Shown: positions 35,329-43,351, counted from the stretch's first letter. The stretch is DNA of 64,000 bases from Streptomyces sp. CB02400 (GCF_001905725.1 NZ_LIWB01000027.1:31297-95296); one strand, 5' to 3'. Program-made: numbers and translations. The notes: a model not told the origin generated them from the letters alone.

Positions 35329-36724
35329 AGCTGTCGTCATCGGTGCCGGACTGGCCGGCATGCTGGCCGCGGCGGTGCTGTCGAGCGCGGGGGCGGACGA
35401 GGTGATCGTCCTGGACCGCGACGAACTGCCGGACGGCCCGGAGCACCGCAAAGGGCTGCCGCAGGGGCGGCACGCGCATCTGCTGCTGCCGGGCGGCATG
35501 GACGCCATGGAGGAGCTGCTGCCGGGCGCGGGGCTGCGCGAGCGGCTGCTCGCCGCCGGGGCGCACGAGATCCCGCTCAGCTCGGGCATGCTGGCGCTCA
35601 CCCCCGAGGGCTGGCTGCGGCGGTGGCGGCGCGAGGGCCCGGCGATGGTGACGTGCAGCCGGGCGCTGGTGGACTGGGTGGTGCGCACGACCGTACGGGA
35701 ACAGGTGCCGGTGGAGGTCCGCAGGGCGACGGTGGTGGGTCTCACGGGCTCCGCGGGGCGGGTGCGCGGGGTGCGGATCGCGGCGCCCGGCGGGGACACG
35801 GACCTGGAGGCGGACCTGGTCGTCGACGCGAGCGGACGCGGGACGCGGGTCACCGGCTGGCTGGACGGACTCGGGCTGACCGGCGTGCAGGAACGGGCGG
35901 TGGACTCCGGGCTGGTCAACGCGTCGCGCGTGTACCGGGTGCCGGACGGGGCGGAACGCTTTCCGCTGACGGTCGTGCAGGCCGACCCGTACGTGTCCCG
36001 GCCGGCGCGGAGCGCGATGGTGATGCCGATCGAGGGGGGCCGCTGGCTGGTGAGCTGCGGCGGCTCGCGCGGCGGTGAACCGCCGGCGGACCCGGCGGGG
36101 TTCCTGCGGTACACGCTCGAACTGCCGGACCCGATCGTGGGACGGCTGATCTCGGGCGCGGAGCCGCTGTCCGACGTGCATCTGAGCCGGTCGACCAGCA
36201 ATGTACGGCGGTATCTGGAGCGGATGCCGCGCTGGCCGGAGGGGTTCGCGGTCCTCGGGGACGCGCTCGCCACGTTCAACCCCGCGTACGGGCACGGGAT
36301 GTCGGTGGCGGCGTTCGGGGCGCGGGTGCTGGGGCGCGAGCTGGGGCGGGGCGGGGGGATCGGTGCGCCCGGGCTGGGACGGCGGGTGGTGCGGGGGGCC
36401 GCGCGGGCGGCGGACGTGGCGTGGGCGATGGCGGTGGGGCAGGACGTGTTGTACCCGGGGGTGCGGGGTGGGACGCCGCAGGGCGTCGGCGACCGGGTGA
36501 TGACGGCGTACACGCGGCGGATGACGAGGGCGGCGACGGGTTCTTACGCGGCGGCCTCGGTGATGTGGGACGTCAGCGGTCTGCGTACGCCGCCGACGCG
36601 GATGTTCCGGCCCTCGGCGATGCTGGCGGCCCTGGCCGGGTCTCCGCTGCCTCCGTCGGTGGAGCCGCCGCTGACCCCGGGTGAACGTGAGGTTCTGCGA
36701 GGGCTCGACCGTACGGGGGTTTGA
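35318..36724 (+). CDS. FAD-dependent oxidoreductase (PHBH/geranylgeranyl-reductase-like fold)
   Basis: 468 residues. The N-terminal Rossmann motif VVIGAGLAGMLAAAVLSSAG with acidic end VLDRDELP binds the ADP part of FAD. KGLPQGRHAHLLLPGG and the second FAD motif FAVLGDALATFNPAYGHGMSV are typical of a Streptomyces monooxygenase-like group found beside MAB_1171c and ImmA/IrrE-like genes. The substrate is unknown. The stop codon TGA at 36722-36724 lies at the junction with the TnpB element, so the native C-terminus may have been changed by the insertion. Confidence 0.78.
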   Translation: MSRRAVVIGAGLAGMLAAAVLSSAGADEVIVLDRDELPDGPEHRKGLPQGRHAHLLLPGGMDAMEELLPGAGLRERLLAAGAHEIPLSSGMLALTPEGWLRRWRREGPAMVTCSRALVDWVVRTTVREQVPVEVRRATVVGLTGSAGRVRGVRIAAPGGDTDLEADLVVDASGRGTRVTGWLDGLGLTGVQERAVDSGLVNASRVYRVPDGAERFPLTVVQADPYVSRPARSAMVMPIEGGRWLVSCGGSRGGEPPADPAGFLRYTLELPDPIVGRLISGAEPLSDVHLSRSTSNVRRYLERMPRWPEGFAVLGDALATFNPAYGHGMSVAAFGARVLGRELGRGGGIGAPGLGRRVVRGAARAADVAWAMAVGQDVLYPGVRGGTPQGVGDRVMTAYTRRMTRAATGSYAAASVMWDVSGLRTPPTRMFRPSAMLAALAGSPLPPSVEPPLTPGEREVLRGLDRTGV

Positions 36725-36860
36725 CTGCTCTCCTCCCTTAAGGGGGAGGGGATTCCTGGCTCAGGCTGCCTCCCGGAGCGGCGCTCCGGGAGGTCTTGCG
36801 CCCTCGACACCAGCCGGGTCCAGACCTGCCCGGAGGAGCATCACGCGGGCTGAGTTCTTG
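36722..36860 (-). ncRNA. Candidate omega-RNA scaffold at the 3' end of tnpB
   Basis: In characterised TnpB elements the guide RNA begins inside the 3' end of tnpB and runs past the right end. Here an 11-bp perfect hairpin (CCTCCCGGAGC / GCTCCGGGAGG, 36769-36793) sits over the last codons and a second hairpin centred on CTTAAG follows (36732-36749). The outer boundary is a guess. If the element ends at the TTGA near 36721-36724, the guide would come from the end of the oxidoreductase gene. Confidence 0.4.
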
Positions 36861-37939
36861 TCCCTGGGAGAGACGGCTCCGCACGCGGTGCAGGTGTAGG
36901 TGCGTTCGGACAACGGCAGGGCGTGCTTGGCTCTCGCTCCACACCTGGCGCAGTCCATGGTGGTGTCCGCGGGATGCACAAGGCGTACGTCCCGGGCGTG
37001 TTTGCGGCCCATCTCGATCAGGGCCTGTTTGGTAGCGCCGATCGCGGCGTCGGCCGCCTTGCGCGCCATCGAGGTGCGGGCGAGGAACTTCGGCCGGAAG
37101 TCCTCCACCGCGATCACATCATGGTCGCGCACGACCTTCTTCGCCCACTTGCGGGCGGTGTCCTGCCGCTGCCGGGCGATCTTGGCGTAGGTCTTCGCCC
37201 GCCACCGTTTCGCCTCCCGGTAACCTTTCGACCCGGCCTGCCCCTTCTTCGGCTTGCGGCGGGCCATCATCCGGTCGTAGCGGGACAGCTTCTCCTGGCC
37301 CTTTCGGCCGTGCCGGGGGTGGGGGAGGTCGTGGGCGTCGGAGGTGGTGGTGGCGGTCTCCCTCACGCCCCAGTCGATACCGATGACCGCACCTGTCGGT
37401 GGCAGCGGCTCGATCGGGGCGAGGACGACGAACGAGGCGTACCAGTGCCCGAGATGGTCGCGGTAGACCCGTACCGAGGAGGGCTCTGCCGGCAAGGGCC
37501 GGGACCAGACCACGGTCAGGATGATCCCGCCCGCCAGATGTAGCCGCCCGCCTTTGAGGCGGAAACCGCGCCGCGTGTAGTTCAGGCTCGGATCCACCTC
37601 GTGCTTCTTCTTGTGGCGAGGCATCCCGGCCCGCCGCTTCAGTGGCAACCGGTTCCTGATGTCCTTGAGTGCTTTGGTGCGGGATGCGGCGAAGTCACGG
37701 ATGATCTGCTGCTGCGGCACCGAGGCGCCCTCGGCCAGCCACGGCGTCACCGCACGCGCCCGCGTCAGCATCTGGTCCAGCCGGGCCGGACCACACAACT
37801 CCCCATCTGCATGAGCCTTCTTCGCGCGGGCCACACACTCGTTCCACAGCCACCGGCACCGCCCCCACTCCCCCTCCAGTTCCGCCCGGGCGGTGGCCGA
37901 CACCCGCAGCCGATACGTATACCGGGCACGCTGCGTCAT
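36761..37939 (-). CDS. tnpB: TnpB RNA-guided nuclease of an IS605-group element
   Basis: 392 residues from the ATG at 37939; 51 further codons are open upstream but look untranslated. The RuvC-type catalytic residues are all present: Asp189 in IGIDWG, Glu279 in AVEDFRP and Asp360 in SPRDKNSA. The zinc finger is intact (Cys330, Cys333, Cys350, Cys353). Characterised TnpB proteins are guided by an RNA made from the element's 3' end and cut DNA next to a short TAM. This helps the element to persist at its donor site. The length is in the family's normal range and nothing suggests decay. Confidence 0.9.
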   Translation of the reverse strand: MTQRARYTYRLRVSATARAELEGEWGRCRWLWNECVARAKKAHADGELCGPARLDQMLTRARAVTPWLAEGASVPQQQIIRDFAASRTKALKDIRNRLPLKRRAGMPRHKKKHEVDPSLNYTRRGFRLKGGRLHLAGGIILTVVWSRPLPAEPSSVRVYRDHLGHWYASFVVLAPIEPLPPTGAVIGIDWGVRETATTTSDAHDLPHPRHGRKGQEKLSRYDRMMARRKPKKGQAGSKGYREAKRWRAKTYAKIARQRQDTARKWAKKVVRDHDVIAVEDFRPKFLARTSMARKAADAAIGATKQALIEMGRKHARDVRLVHPADTTMDCARCGARAKHALPLSERTYTCTACGAVSPRDKNSARVMLLRAGLDPAGVEGARPPGAPLREAA

Positions 37940-38285
37940 CTCCCCGGTCTCTCCCGCCACCCGCACCCCCTTCACCTCTGTTCCGGTCAGCCGGTTCCCG
38001 ACCAACTGACCGTACGCACGAGTCCCGCACACCCGCACACCCCTTCCACCATGTTCACTCCGGCCAGCGAACAGGGGCACGCATGTTTGCATTCTCCCGG
38101 CTCCGCCGGGCGGCTCTCAGAGCGCTCCGCGCCCCAAGAGGGGTGGGTGCGGCAACGCTCCGCGTCGCCGGGCACGGGATGCGCTTCCTCCCCGGCGTGA
38201 ACACCGAGGCCTCCTCGCAAGAGACCAGGTGAGCCGAGGGGGCAAACGATGAGGTGCAGATCGGGGGCGGGGAACGTGCTTGGGG
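37940..38285. other. Non-coding stretch at the left end of the TnpB element
   Basis: 346 bases between the tnpB start and the stop of the NUDIX gene. The frame upstream of tnpB stays open to 38092 without a ribosome site. Beyond it lie short GC-rich inverted repeats (38096-38110) and no gene I can support. Confidence 0.4.
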
Positions 38286-38720
38286 TCAGGCGTCTGCGGG
38301 GCGGCGGTCCGCCAGGAGCAGGGCGAGCGGGCCGGCGGGGAGGAGGAACCGCCCTTCACGGACGGCGTGGAGCGCATCGCTCATCGACCACCACATCAGC
38401 TTGAACTCTTGCTCGAACTCGGTGAGCTCTTGCGGGCCGAGCGTCAGATCACGGGCCTCGAAGAGGTGGACACGCGCGGTGGAGGCCAGTGTGATCGCGT
38501 GGGAGCCGAGGGGGCGCCACTGCCGGGCGGTGACTCCGGCTTCCTCACGTAGTTCACGGCGAGCGCACTCCAACGGGGGTTCCCCCTCTTCGCGGCGGCC
38601 ACCGGGAAGGAACAGGTACTCACCTCCGTGGACGGGGAAGTAGGCGCTCAGCAGGGCGACCAGGCCCTCTGCGTCGCGCGCCACGACCACGGAGGCGTCA
38701 CGCTTGGGTCCATCGCTCAT
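38286..38720 (-). CDS. NUDIX hydrolase
   Basis: 144 residues from the ATG at 38720. The NUDIX box is complete: GRREEGEPPLECARRELREE followed by AGV, which gives the GX5EX7REUXEEXGU pattern that binds Mg2+ and hydrolyses a nucleoside-diphosphate-X bond. EYLFLPGG before the box is also typical. It is the last gene of a five-gene leftward operon, beginning 18 bases after the STM4013-like hydrolase. It may clean up or activate a nucleotide made by the kinase and radical SAM enzymes upstream; this is inference. Confidence 0.85.
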   Translation of the reverse strand: MSDGPKRDASVVVARDAEGLVALLSAYFPVHGGEYLFLPGGRREEGEPPLECARRELREEAGVTARQWRPLGSHAITLASTARVHLFEARDLTLGPQELTEFEQEFKLMWWSMSDALHAVREGRFLLPAGPLALLLADRRPADA

Positions 38721-38738
38721 AGGCAACGAGCGTAGTGG

Positions 38739-39536
38739 CTAGCCCTGTACCCAGGCGGCGAATGGCACGTTCCACACGACGGGGTGGGCGATGCCGCGGC
38801 CGTGGTATCCGGCCTCCCCGTAGGCGTCGCCGTGGTCGGCGCACATGATGACCAGCCACGGGCCACGGGCCGAGAGCCCGTCGAACAGTCGACCCACATG
38901 TGCGTCCGCGTAGGCGAGTGCCGCGGCCTGTGATGCGGCGCTGTCCACGCTGGTACCGAGGTAGTGGCCGTGGGGGACGTGCGTAGCGGAGACGTTCACG
39001 AACAGGAACAGGGGCTGGCGGCCGTCGTAGCGGTCTGCGACGTTGAGGGCCAGGTCCGCCTGGTGGCGGGTGGATTCGATCTCCAGGGAGCAGAACTCGG
39101 GGCGTCAGTACGATTCGTGGAACATCGCGGGCAGCACCGACCCGAGGGGCGTTTCCTGGGAGAAGTAGGTGACCCCGCCTACGCACACGGTGCGGTATCC
39201 GTGCAGGGCCAGCCCATCGAGGAGGTTCGGGGCGTCGAACACGAACGTCTCGGGCGGCACCTTCTTGAAGGCCGGTGGGCGGCACTCCCACAGGCGGGCC
39301 GGTTGCTCGGGCTGAGGCAGCTTGGGCAGGAAGCCGGAGAAGAACGCCATGTGCGCGGGGAGGGTGAAAGTGCCGGGGGTCTGCCGGTGCTCCCATTGCC
39401 CGCCCGGCAGGAGCCTGGCGAGGCGGGGCGTGCGGCCGCCCTCCATCGCCTCGCGGGCGACGTCGTAGCGCAGGGAGTCGAGCGTCACGAACAGGATGTT
39501 GGTGCCGGAGGCGATGATCTGTGCCGCGTCGATCAC
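38739..39536 (-). pseudogene. STM4013-like alkaline-phosphatase/sulfatase-fold hydrolase, interrupted by one TGA
   Basis: The frame from the GTG at 39536 to 38739 (265 codons) encodes one continuous protein apart from a TGA at 39105-39107 (codon 144). Both halves are conserved. The N-terminal half has ILFVTLDSLRYDVA, with the metal-binding Asp, then FTLPAHMAFFSGFLP and VCVGGVTYFSQETPLGSVLP. The C-terminal half has FLFVNVSATHVPH and VIMCADHGDAYGE, with metal-binding Asp and His. As I remember the STM4013/SEN3800 family, the codon after FHESY is normally Trp, so TGG to TGA is the simplest explanation. A recent mutation, a sequencing error or (less likely) selenocysteine are all possible. It overlaps the gene before it by 4 bases. 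Confidence 0.75.
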
Positions 39537-40030
39537 GGGTGGTCTCCGTCGGTCGTCCCGGTGTATTCGATCGTGCCTTTGGCCTGTGTGTTCACGGGGA
39601 TCGGGACACGGTCGAGGGCGATGAGGTCACGGATGGCCGCGAGGCCGTTGGCGTCGTCCAGAAGGGCGCCGTGAGGGGTGTAGAGGCGGATTCGCACGGT
39701 GGTCGTGCCGTCTGCGGCATCCGTGGACAGCCACGCCCCAGGTACCTCACGGGCACTCGCCTCGGCCAGCAGCCTGTGTTCGTCCTGTTGGCTGAGGTGG
39801 CGGACCCGGCATGCGTAGTGCTGGGCGTTGATCGCGCCCTGGCATAGCCGACCGGCGAATGCGGAGCTGACCGGATGCCCGTCGTGGGCGACATCGAGGT
39901 GTGAGACGCGCAGGGTGACGACCATGCAGGCGCCCAGCCACCACCCGACGCCTTCGTGAATCTGGCCGGGGTACTGCCCGACCGCGCCGCCGTCACGGAT
40001 GACGGCGGCCGTGTCGATGGGGTTAAGCAC
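39533..40030 (-). CDS. Unknown protein in radical SAM operon
   Basis: 165 residues from a GTG at 40030 that overlaps the kinase stop. No family is recognised. It is soluble, without signal or membrane segment. The central part (GACMVVTLRVSHLDVAHDGH, ACRVRHLSQQDEHRLLAEAS) and the end (VRIRLYTPHGALLDDANGLA) look like an alpha/beta fold. Coupling on both sides (overlaps of 8 and 4 bases) says it works with the kinase and the hydrolase. Confidence 0.65.
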   Translation of the reverse strand: MLNPIDTAAVIRDGGAVGQYPGQIHEGVGWWLGACMVVTLRVSHLDVAHDGHPVSSAFAGRLCQGAINAQHYACRVRHLSQQDEHRLLAEASAREVPGAWLSTDAADGTTTVRIRLYTPHGALLDDANGLAAIRDLIALDRVPIPVNTQAKGTIEYTGTTDGDHP

Positions 40031-40661
40031 AGCTGTACTCCAGATCGGCGATCACCCAGTCGGCGAGTTCCCGCGGCGTCTTGCCGTCGGTCTCGACCTG
40101 GACCGCGGTGTGGTCTGCTTCGGCGACCTGGGCGAAGTTGGCGAGCAGCCGCGGGAGTCGGCCAGGAACGTTGAGCAGGTCGGTGTCGTCGCTTTTCACG
40201 TCCGTCTTGACCGCCAGCCGCGTGCGCAGCTCGCTCTCCGAACAGCGCAGGTAGTACGTGCGGGTCGGTGTCTCCAGGTAGAGGCGGAAGGGCTCCAGGA
40301 GTTCGGTGACCACGTCCACGGGTACGTGGTGGATCGCGGAGTGGCAGGCGATGACGGAGGACAGGTAACGGTCTGCCACCACGGGGCCGTGCACTCGGGC
40401 CAGCCGCAGCCGGTCGGAGGCGTGCAGCACTCCGGACAGGTAGAACGCGAATTGCGGCAGGGACCGCAGCGTGTTGTTGACCGTGGAGGACCAGCCGGTG
40501 TGGGGGCCGGGAAGCGTGTGCAGGCCGGACGCCTTCAACCGCTCGGTGAGCAGACCCGCCAGCGTGGATTTCCCGATGCCGGAGACACCTTCGAGAACGA
40601 TGAGCGGGTGCGGCTCGCTCTCGTAGGAGGAGGGCTGGTAGGGCGGCGGCATACGCGTCAT
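40023..40661 (-). CDS. Thymidylate-kinase-like P-loop kinase
   Basis: 212 residues. PLIVLEGVSGIGKSTLAGLL is a P-loop of the TMK/NMP-kinase type, ADRYLSSVIACHS is the DR(Y/H) motif that binds the nucleotide substrate, and YYLRCSESELRTRL precedes the lid region. It lacks the usual TMK lid length, so a substrate other than dTMP is possible. It overlaps the radical SAM stop by 4 bases. In this operon it may phosphorylate the radical SAM product or its precursor. Confidence 0.78.
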   Translation of the reverse strand: MTRMPPPYQPSSYESEPHPLIVLEGVSGIGKSTLAGLLTERLKASGLHTLPGPHTGWSSTVNNTLRSLPQFAFYLSGVLHASDRLRLARVHGPVVADRYLSSVIACHSAIHHVPVDVVTELLEPFRLYLETPTRTYYLRCSESELRTRLAVKTDVKSDDTDLLNVPGRLPRLLANFAQVAEADHTAVQVETDGKTPRELADWVIADLEYSCA

Positions 40662-41683
40662 AGCGTCCCCTCGGTGAACGACGTGATGTGTCCGGCGACG
40701 GCCGCGACCAGCCGCTCCGGATCGGACAGGAGACCGGCTACGTTCAGGCGCAGGTCATCGCGCAGAAGGCAGGGTTGAACGCCGCCGTTGTGGTCCACGC
40801 GCAGGGCCCAGAACCCTTCGACGCACTGGGGGCGCAGGGGGCAGGTGCCGCACTGGCCGACGTGGTGACGGCCCAGGTCGCGGTGGATGACGTCGATCTC
40901 CACGCCGTCGACACGGAAGACGCGTCGGCCCTGGCCGACTCCGGCGACTTCAACGTGCTCCTCCGAGGTGAGAGTGCGCAGGTGGGTCACGATTGCGTCG
41001 GCCGATACCGCGGAGGAGGCCCGGGACTCGTTGAAGTCCGTGCCCACCAGTTCGATGAACTGCACCGGCAGCCGCCGCTCAAGGGCGAAGTCGAGGATAC
41101 GCGGCACCTCGTGGGCGTTTTCCTTCTGCAAGAGCGTGTTGAGTTCCACCTGCTGGAAGATCTCCCGGGCCGCCTCGATGCCGTCGAGGACAGCGGCGAT
41201 GCTGATGCGGGTGCCGGCGATGGCGCGTAGGCTCTCGTCGGAGAAGTAGTGCAGCGACACCTTCACCTTGTCCAGGCGGGTACGGGACAGCCACGACTGG
41301 TGGGTGCGGATGCGGGTCCCGTTGGTGATCAGCGTGTAGGAGGCGTCCGGGGCTTGCTCCGGCATGCCTTCCAGGATCGGTCGGGCCATGGGTGAGGTCA
41401 GCGGCTCTCCTCCGGTGAAGTACACCCGTTTGAGTCCTGCATCCATCAGGGCCCCGATGAGCGCCAGGTAACCCGCTGCGTCCAGGGTCCGGGTCCGCGG
41501 TTGCAGGGTGCGGTCCAGCTTGGTCCGAGGGGGCGGGACGTCTCCCTCGTTGTGGCAGAACCAACAGGCGATGTTGCACCGTGGCGTGAAGGAGACGCGG
41601 AGTTGTCCGCGCAGGGCAGCGAAGTTTTGCAGGGCCGTGAAGTCGACGGCGTCGGCTTCTACGGGTAAGGGTGCTTCTTGCAC
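40658..41683 (-). CDS. MoaA-like radical SAM enzyme with C-terminal iron-sulfur domain
   Basis: 341 residues from the GTG at 41683, which has GGAGG five bases before it; the open frame to 41803 lacks one. The cluster motif is CNIACWFC (Cys36, Cys40, Cys43), followed by the SAM-binding YFTGGEPLTSP. The C-terminal half has CGTCPLRPQC and a further Cys in GGVQPCLLRDD, like the second 4Fe-4S cluster of MoaA (GTP 3',8-cyclase). The MoaA C-terminal GG tail is absent. No molybdopterin genes are near and the partners are a kinase, NUDIX and phosphatase-fold proteins. A role on a nucleotide or a small metabolite is more likely than cofactor synthesis. It is not a viperin: the CNYKCGFCF-type motif is missing. 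Confidence 0.85.
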   Translation of the reverse strand: MQEAPLPVEADAVDFTALQNFAALRGQLRVSFTPRCNIACWFCHNEGDVPPPRTKLDRTLQPRTRTLDAAGYLALIGALMDAGLKRVYFTGGEPLTSPMARPILEGMPEQAPDASYTLITNGTRIRTHQSWLSRTRLDKVKVSLHYFSDESLRAIAGTRISIAAVLDGIEAAREIFQQVELNTLLQKENAHEVPRILDFALERRLPVQFIELVGTDFNESRASSAVSADAIVTHLRTLTSEEHVEVAGVGQGRRVFRVDGVEIDVIHRDLGRHHVGQCGTCPLRPQCVEGFWALRVDHNGGVQPCLLRDDLRLNVAGLLSDPERLVAAVAGHITSFTEGTL

Positions 41684-41889
41684 GCCGGCCTCCAGCGGTT
41701 CGTGATGGTTGGGCCCCTCTTCGTGCGCTCCGGCCGAAGGGAAGCGACACAAGGAGAGGAGGAGAACCCGGCGCGGGGCAGCAGCCTTACCGTGGCTACA
41801 CAAGTCGGGCAGTTCGTCCCCACGCCGGGTGTTGAACCTGTCCGGTGGTCCGGCCGGGGGACATCCGGGCCGCCGGGCAGGGGCTTCAT
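41659..41889 (-). CDS. Possible small protein or peptide encoded just before the radical SAM gene
   Basis: 76 codons from an ATG at 41889 that overlaps the previous stop as ATGA; the end overlaps the radical SAM start by 25 bases. Third-position GC is about 79 percent, a little low for the region. The product is Pro/Arg/Thr-rich with Cys in TNCPTCVATV, SSPCVASLRP and PACKKH. It could be a substrate peptide for the radical SAM enzyme, or a chance frame in a leader. I see no membrane segment or known domain. Confidence 0.3.
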   Translation of the reverse strand: MKPLPGGPDVPRPDHRTGSTPGVGTNCPTCVATVRLLPRAGFSSSPCVASLRPERTKRGPTITNRWRPACKKHPYP

Positions 41890-42581
41890 GTGACGCGTTC
41901 CAGCTCCCACAGCAGTTCGTCCAGGCCGACGAGCCGGAAGGAACTGAGCCGGCGCACCATCTGGGAGGCGAGGACGGTCGGCAGGAGTTCGTGGCCGTAC
42001 GGGATCGGTCCTTCGGGCCGTTGCACGACCTGTACGCCCTGGTCGCCCCAGCCGTAACCGACGCCGTTCACCCCGTACATGGGGGCGCTCTGCGCCAGGA
42101 GCACCATCGGGTCACGGGTGAGGTGCGGGCACAGTTCGGCGGCGAGGCGCGCGTGCCGGGGGCACACCGGTGGTTGGTTCGTGAGGATCATCGGGTCCTC
42201 GGGGTCTACGGTGCCGGGGCCGGCGAGGAAGACGAACCCGAGCGGGGTCCGTGCGCGTTCGGCGCAGACCTGGCAGCGCAGCGCCTGCATCGTCCCCCGC
42301 TGCCGCAGGGGGTGCATCATCCGCCACTGCGGCTGGCCCGTCGGCTTCCCGAGATCGTCAACGGGGCCGAAGGCGCAACGGGCCCACAGCACGCCGCGCA
42401 GGTCCCGGTCCCGGGGATCCTCGTCGGCGTAGCGCAGCCGGTAGCGGCCCGGCCCGATCATGGTCAGCATCAGGTTGTCGGGGGCGGCTTCCTCGCCCTC
42501 GCGCTGGACGACGAAGGGGACCAGGGGCGGTTCGGGGCGCACGATGTTCTCTCTCGTACGGGAGAAGACGGTGTGGGTCAT
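41886..42581 (-). CDS. Unknown protein with a cysteine pair, near regulators
   Basis: 231 residues from the ATG at 42581, right after GGAGGTCGC; longer frames upstream are shadow. It has no signal or membrane segment. A possible zinc site is made by LRCQVCAERA and PPVCPRHARL. The N-terminal part (LMLTMIGPGRYRLRYADEDP, LWARCAFGPVD) and the C-terminal part (FRLVGLDELLWELE) are unfamiliar. Streptomyces genomes often have such a protein beside an RsbW-like ATPase and an XRE/TPR regulator, as here. Confidence 0.65.
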   Translation of the reverse strand: MTHTVFSRTRENIVRPEPPLVPFVVQREGEEAAPDNLMLTMIGPGRYRLRYADEDPRDRDLRGVLWARCAFGPVDDLGKPTGQPQWRMMHPLRQRGTMQALRCQVCAERARTPLGFVFLAGPGTVDPEDPMILTNQPPVCPRHARLAAELCPHLTRDPMVLLAQSAPMYGVNGVGYGWGDQGVQVVQRPEGPIPYGHELLPTVLASQMVRRLSSFRLVGLDELLWELERVT

Positions 42582-42676
42582 GCGACCTCCTAAGACGGTG
42601 GCGAGTTCCCCGCCGGACAAGGGCGGTGCCCACGGGCGCACGGGACGGGCGAAGCGCTGGACGGCGCCGGGGACGG

Positions 42677-43243
42677 TCACGGCCGGCCGCCGGGGACGGC
42701 GAGGCTGCACCAGGTGGTGGTCCCGTCGTCGCTGGTCCCCCAGGTGCCGCCGTGGGCGGTGGCGAGGCAGTCGACGATGAAGAGGCCGCGGCCACGCTCG
42801 GCGTCGTGGTCGGCGTAACAGACGACTGGTCGGCCGGGTGTCTCTGCGGTCAAGGCCAAGTGCAGGAAACCGTCGTGGACCGTCATGGTGAAGGTGACCT
42901 GTGCGCCATCACCGTGCTGGATGGCGTTGGTGACCAGCTCGGAGACGATGAGTGTGGCGTCGTCGACCAGCGTCTCCAGGCCGCAGTACCGCAGCCGGGC
43001 CGCAGTCACCCTCCGGGCCATCCGCACGCGGAGTGCATCCCGTTCAGGGATGTCGCCCTCGCCTTGGGATGGGCAGATCTCGAAGCACACACTCATCCGG
43101 TCATGGGGCCGTGGCGCGCGTCCGGGACGCTGACTTTCGCAGGGTGAGCTGTCTGCCGCCGTGGTGGTCGGCATGAGGAAATCATCGGCACCTAAGGCGG
43201 CTCGACGGGCGCGCCCTGAGGCCGGGAGATGGGCAGTCGTCAT
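42677..43243 (-). CDS. RsbW-type ATP-binding protein (anti-sigma-like histidine kinase fold)
   Basis: 188 residues from the ATG at 43243, chosen because GGAG lies six bases before it. The C-terminal 120 residues form a HATPase_c_2 domain: VSELVTNAIQHG (N box), ERGRGLFIVDCLA (G box) and TTTWCSLAVP at the end. There is no phosphorylatable His domain, so it is an RsbW/SpoIIAB-like single-domain protein. Streptomyces has dozens of these; the partner is usually unknown. Confidence 0.82.
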   Translation of the reverse strand: MTTAHLPASGRARRAALGADDFLMPTTTAADSSPCESQRPGRAPRPHDRMSVCFEICPSQGEGDIPERDALRVRMARRVTAARLRYCGLETLVDDATLIVSELVTNAIQHGDGAQVTFTMTVHDGFLHLALTAETPGRPVVCYADHDAERGRGLFIVDCLATAHGGTWGTSDDGTTTWCSLAVPGGRP

Positions 43244-43296
43244 GGTCGGCTCCATGTCGAAATGGCGTGTGACGACATGGTTGCGGACCGTAAATA

Positions 43297-43328
43297 CCCC
43301 AACTATCAAGAATTGTTGATAGTTGGGG
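43297..43328. promoter_or_regulatory. Perfect 13-bp inverted repeat between the XRE and ATP-binding genes
   Basis: Arms CCCCAACTATCAA (43297-43309) and TTGATAGTTGGGG (43316-43328) are perfectly complementary with a 6-base centre. The repeat lies 24 bases after the XRE stop and about 54 bases before the ATP-binding gene. It could be a terminator, or an operator bound by the XRE protein. The AT-rich arms are unusual for this genome. Confidence 0.6.
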
Positions 43329-43351
43329 CCAAAACTTCACGCGTTGCGTTT

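Larger units (their letters stand above)
36722..38110 (-). mobile_element. IS200/IS605-group element carrying only tnpB (left limit approximate)
   Basis: A single tnpB gene with no tnpA transposase. The 3' end is marked by a hairpin-forming sequence around CTTAAG (36732-36749) just after tnpB, with the oxidoreductase stop immediately beyond. The 5' end is uncertain; a small hairpin (CCCGG-CTCCG-CCGGG) at 38096-38110 may belong to it. Elements of this kind move only with TnpA supplied from elsewhere. Confidence 0.6.

Noticed and set aside
40658..41683. Prokaryotic viperin or true MoaA
   Set aside because: The cluster motif is CNIACWFC, not the viperin CNYKCGFCF type, and the MoaA GG tail and molybdopterin genes are absent.
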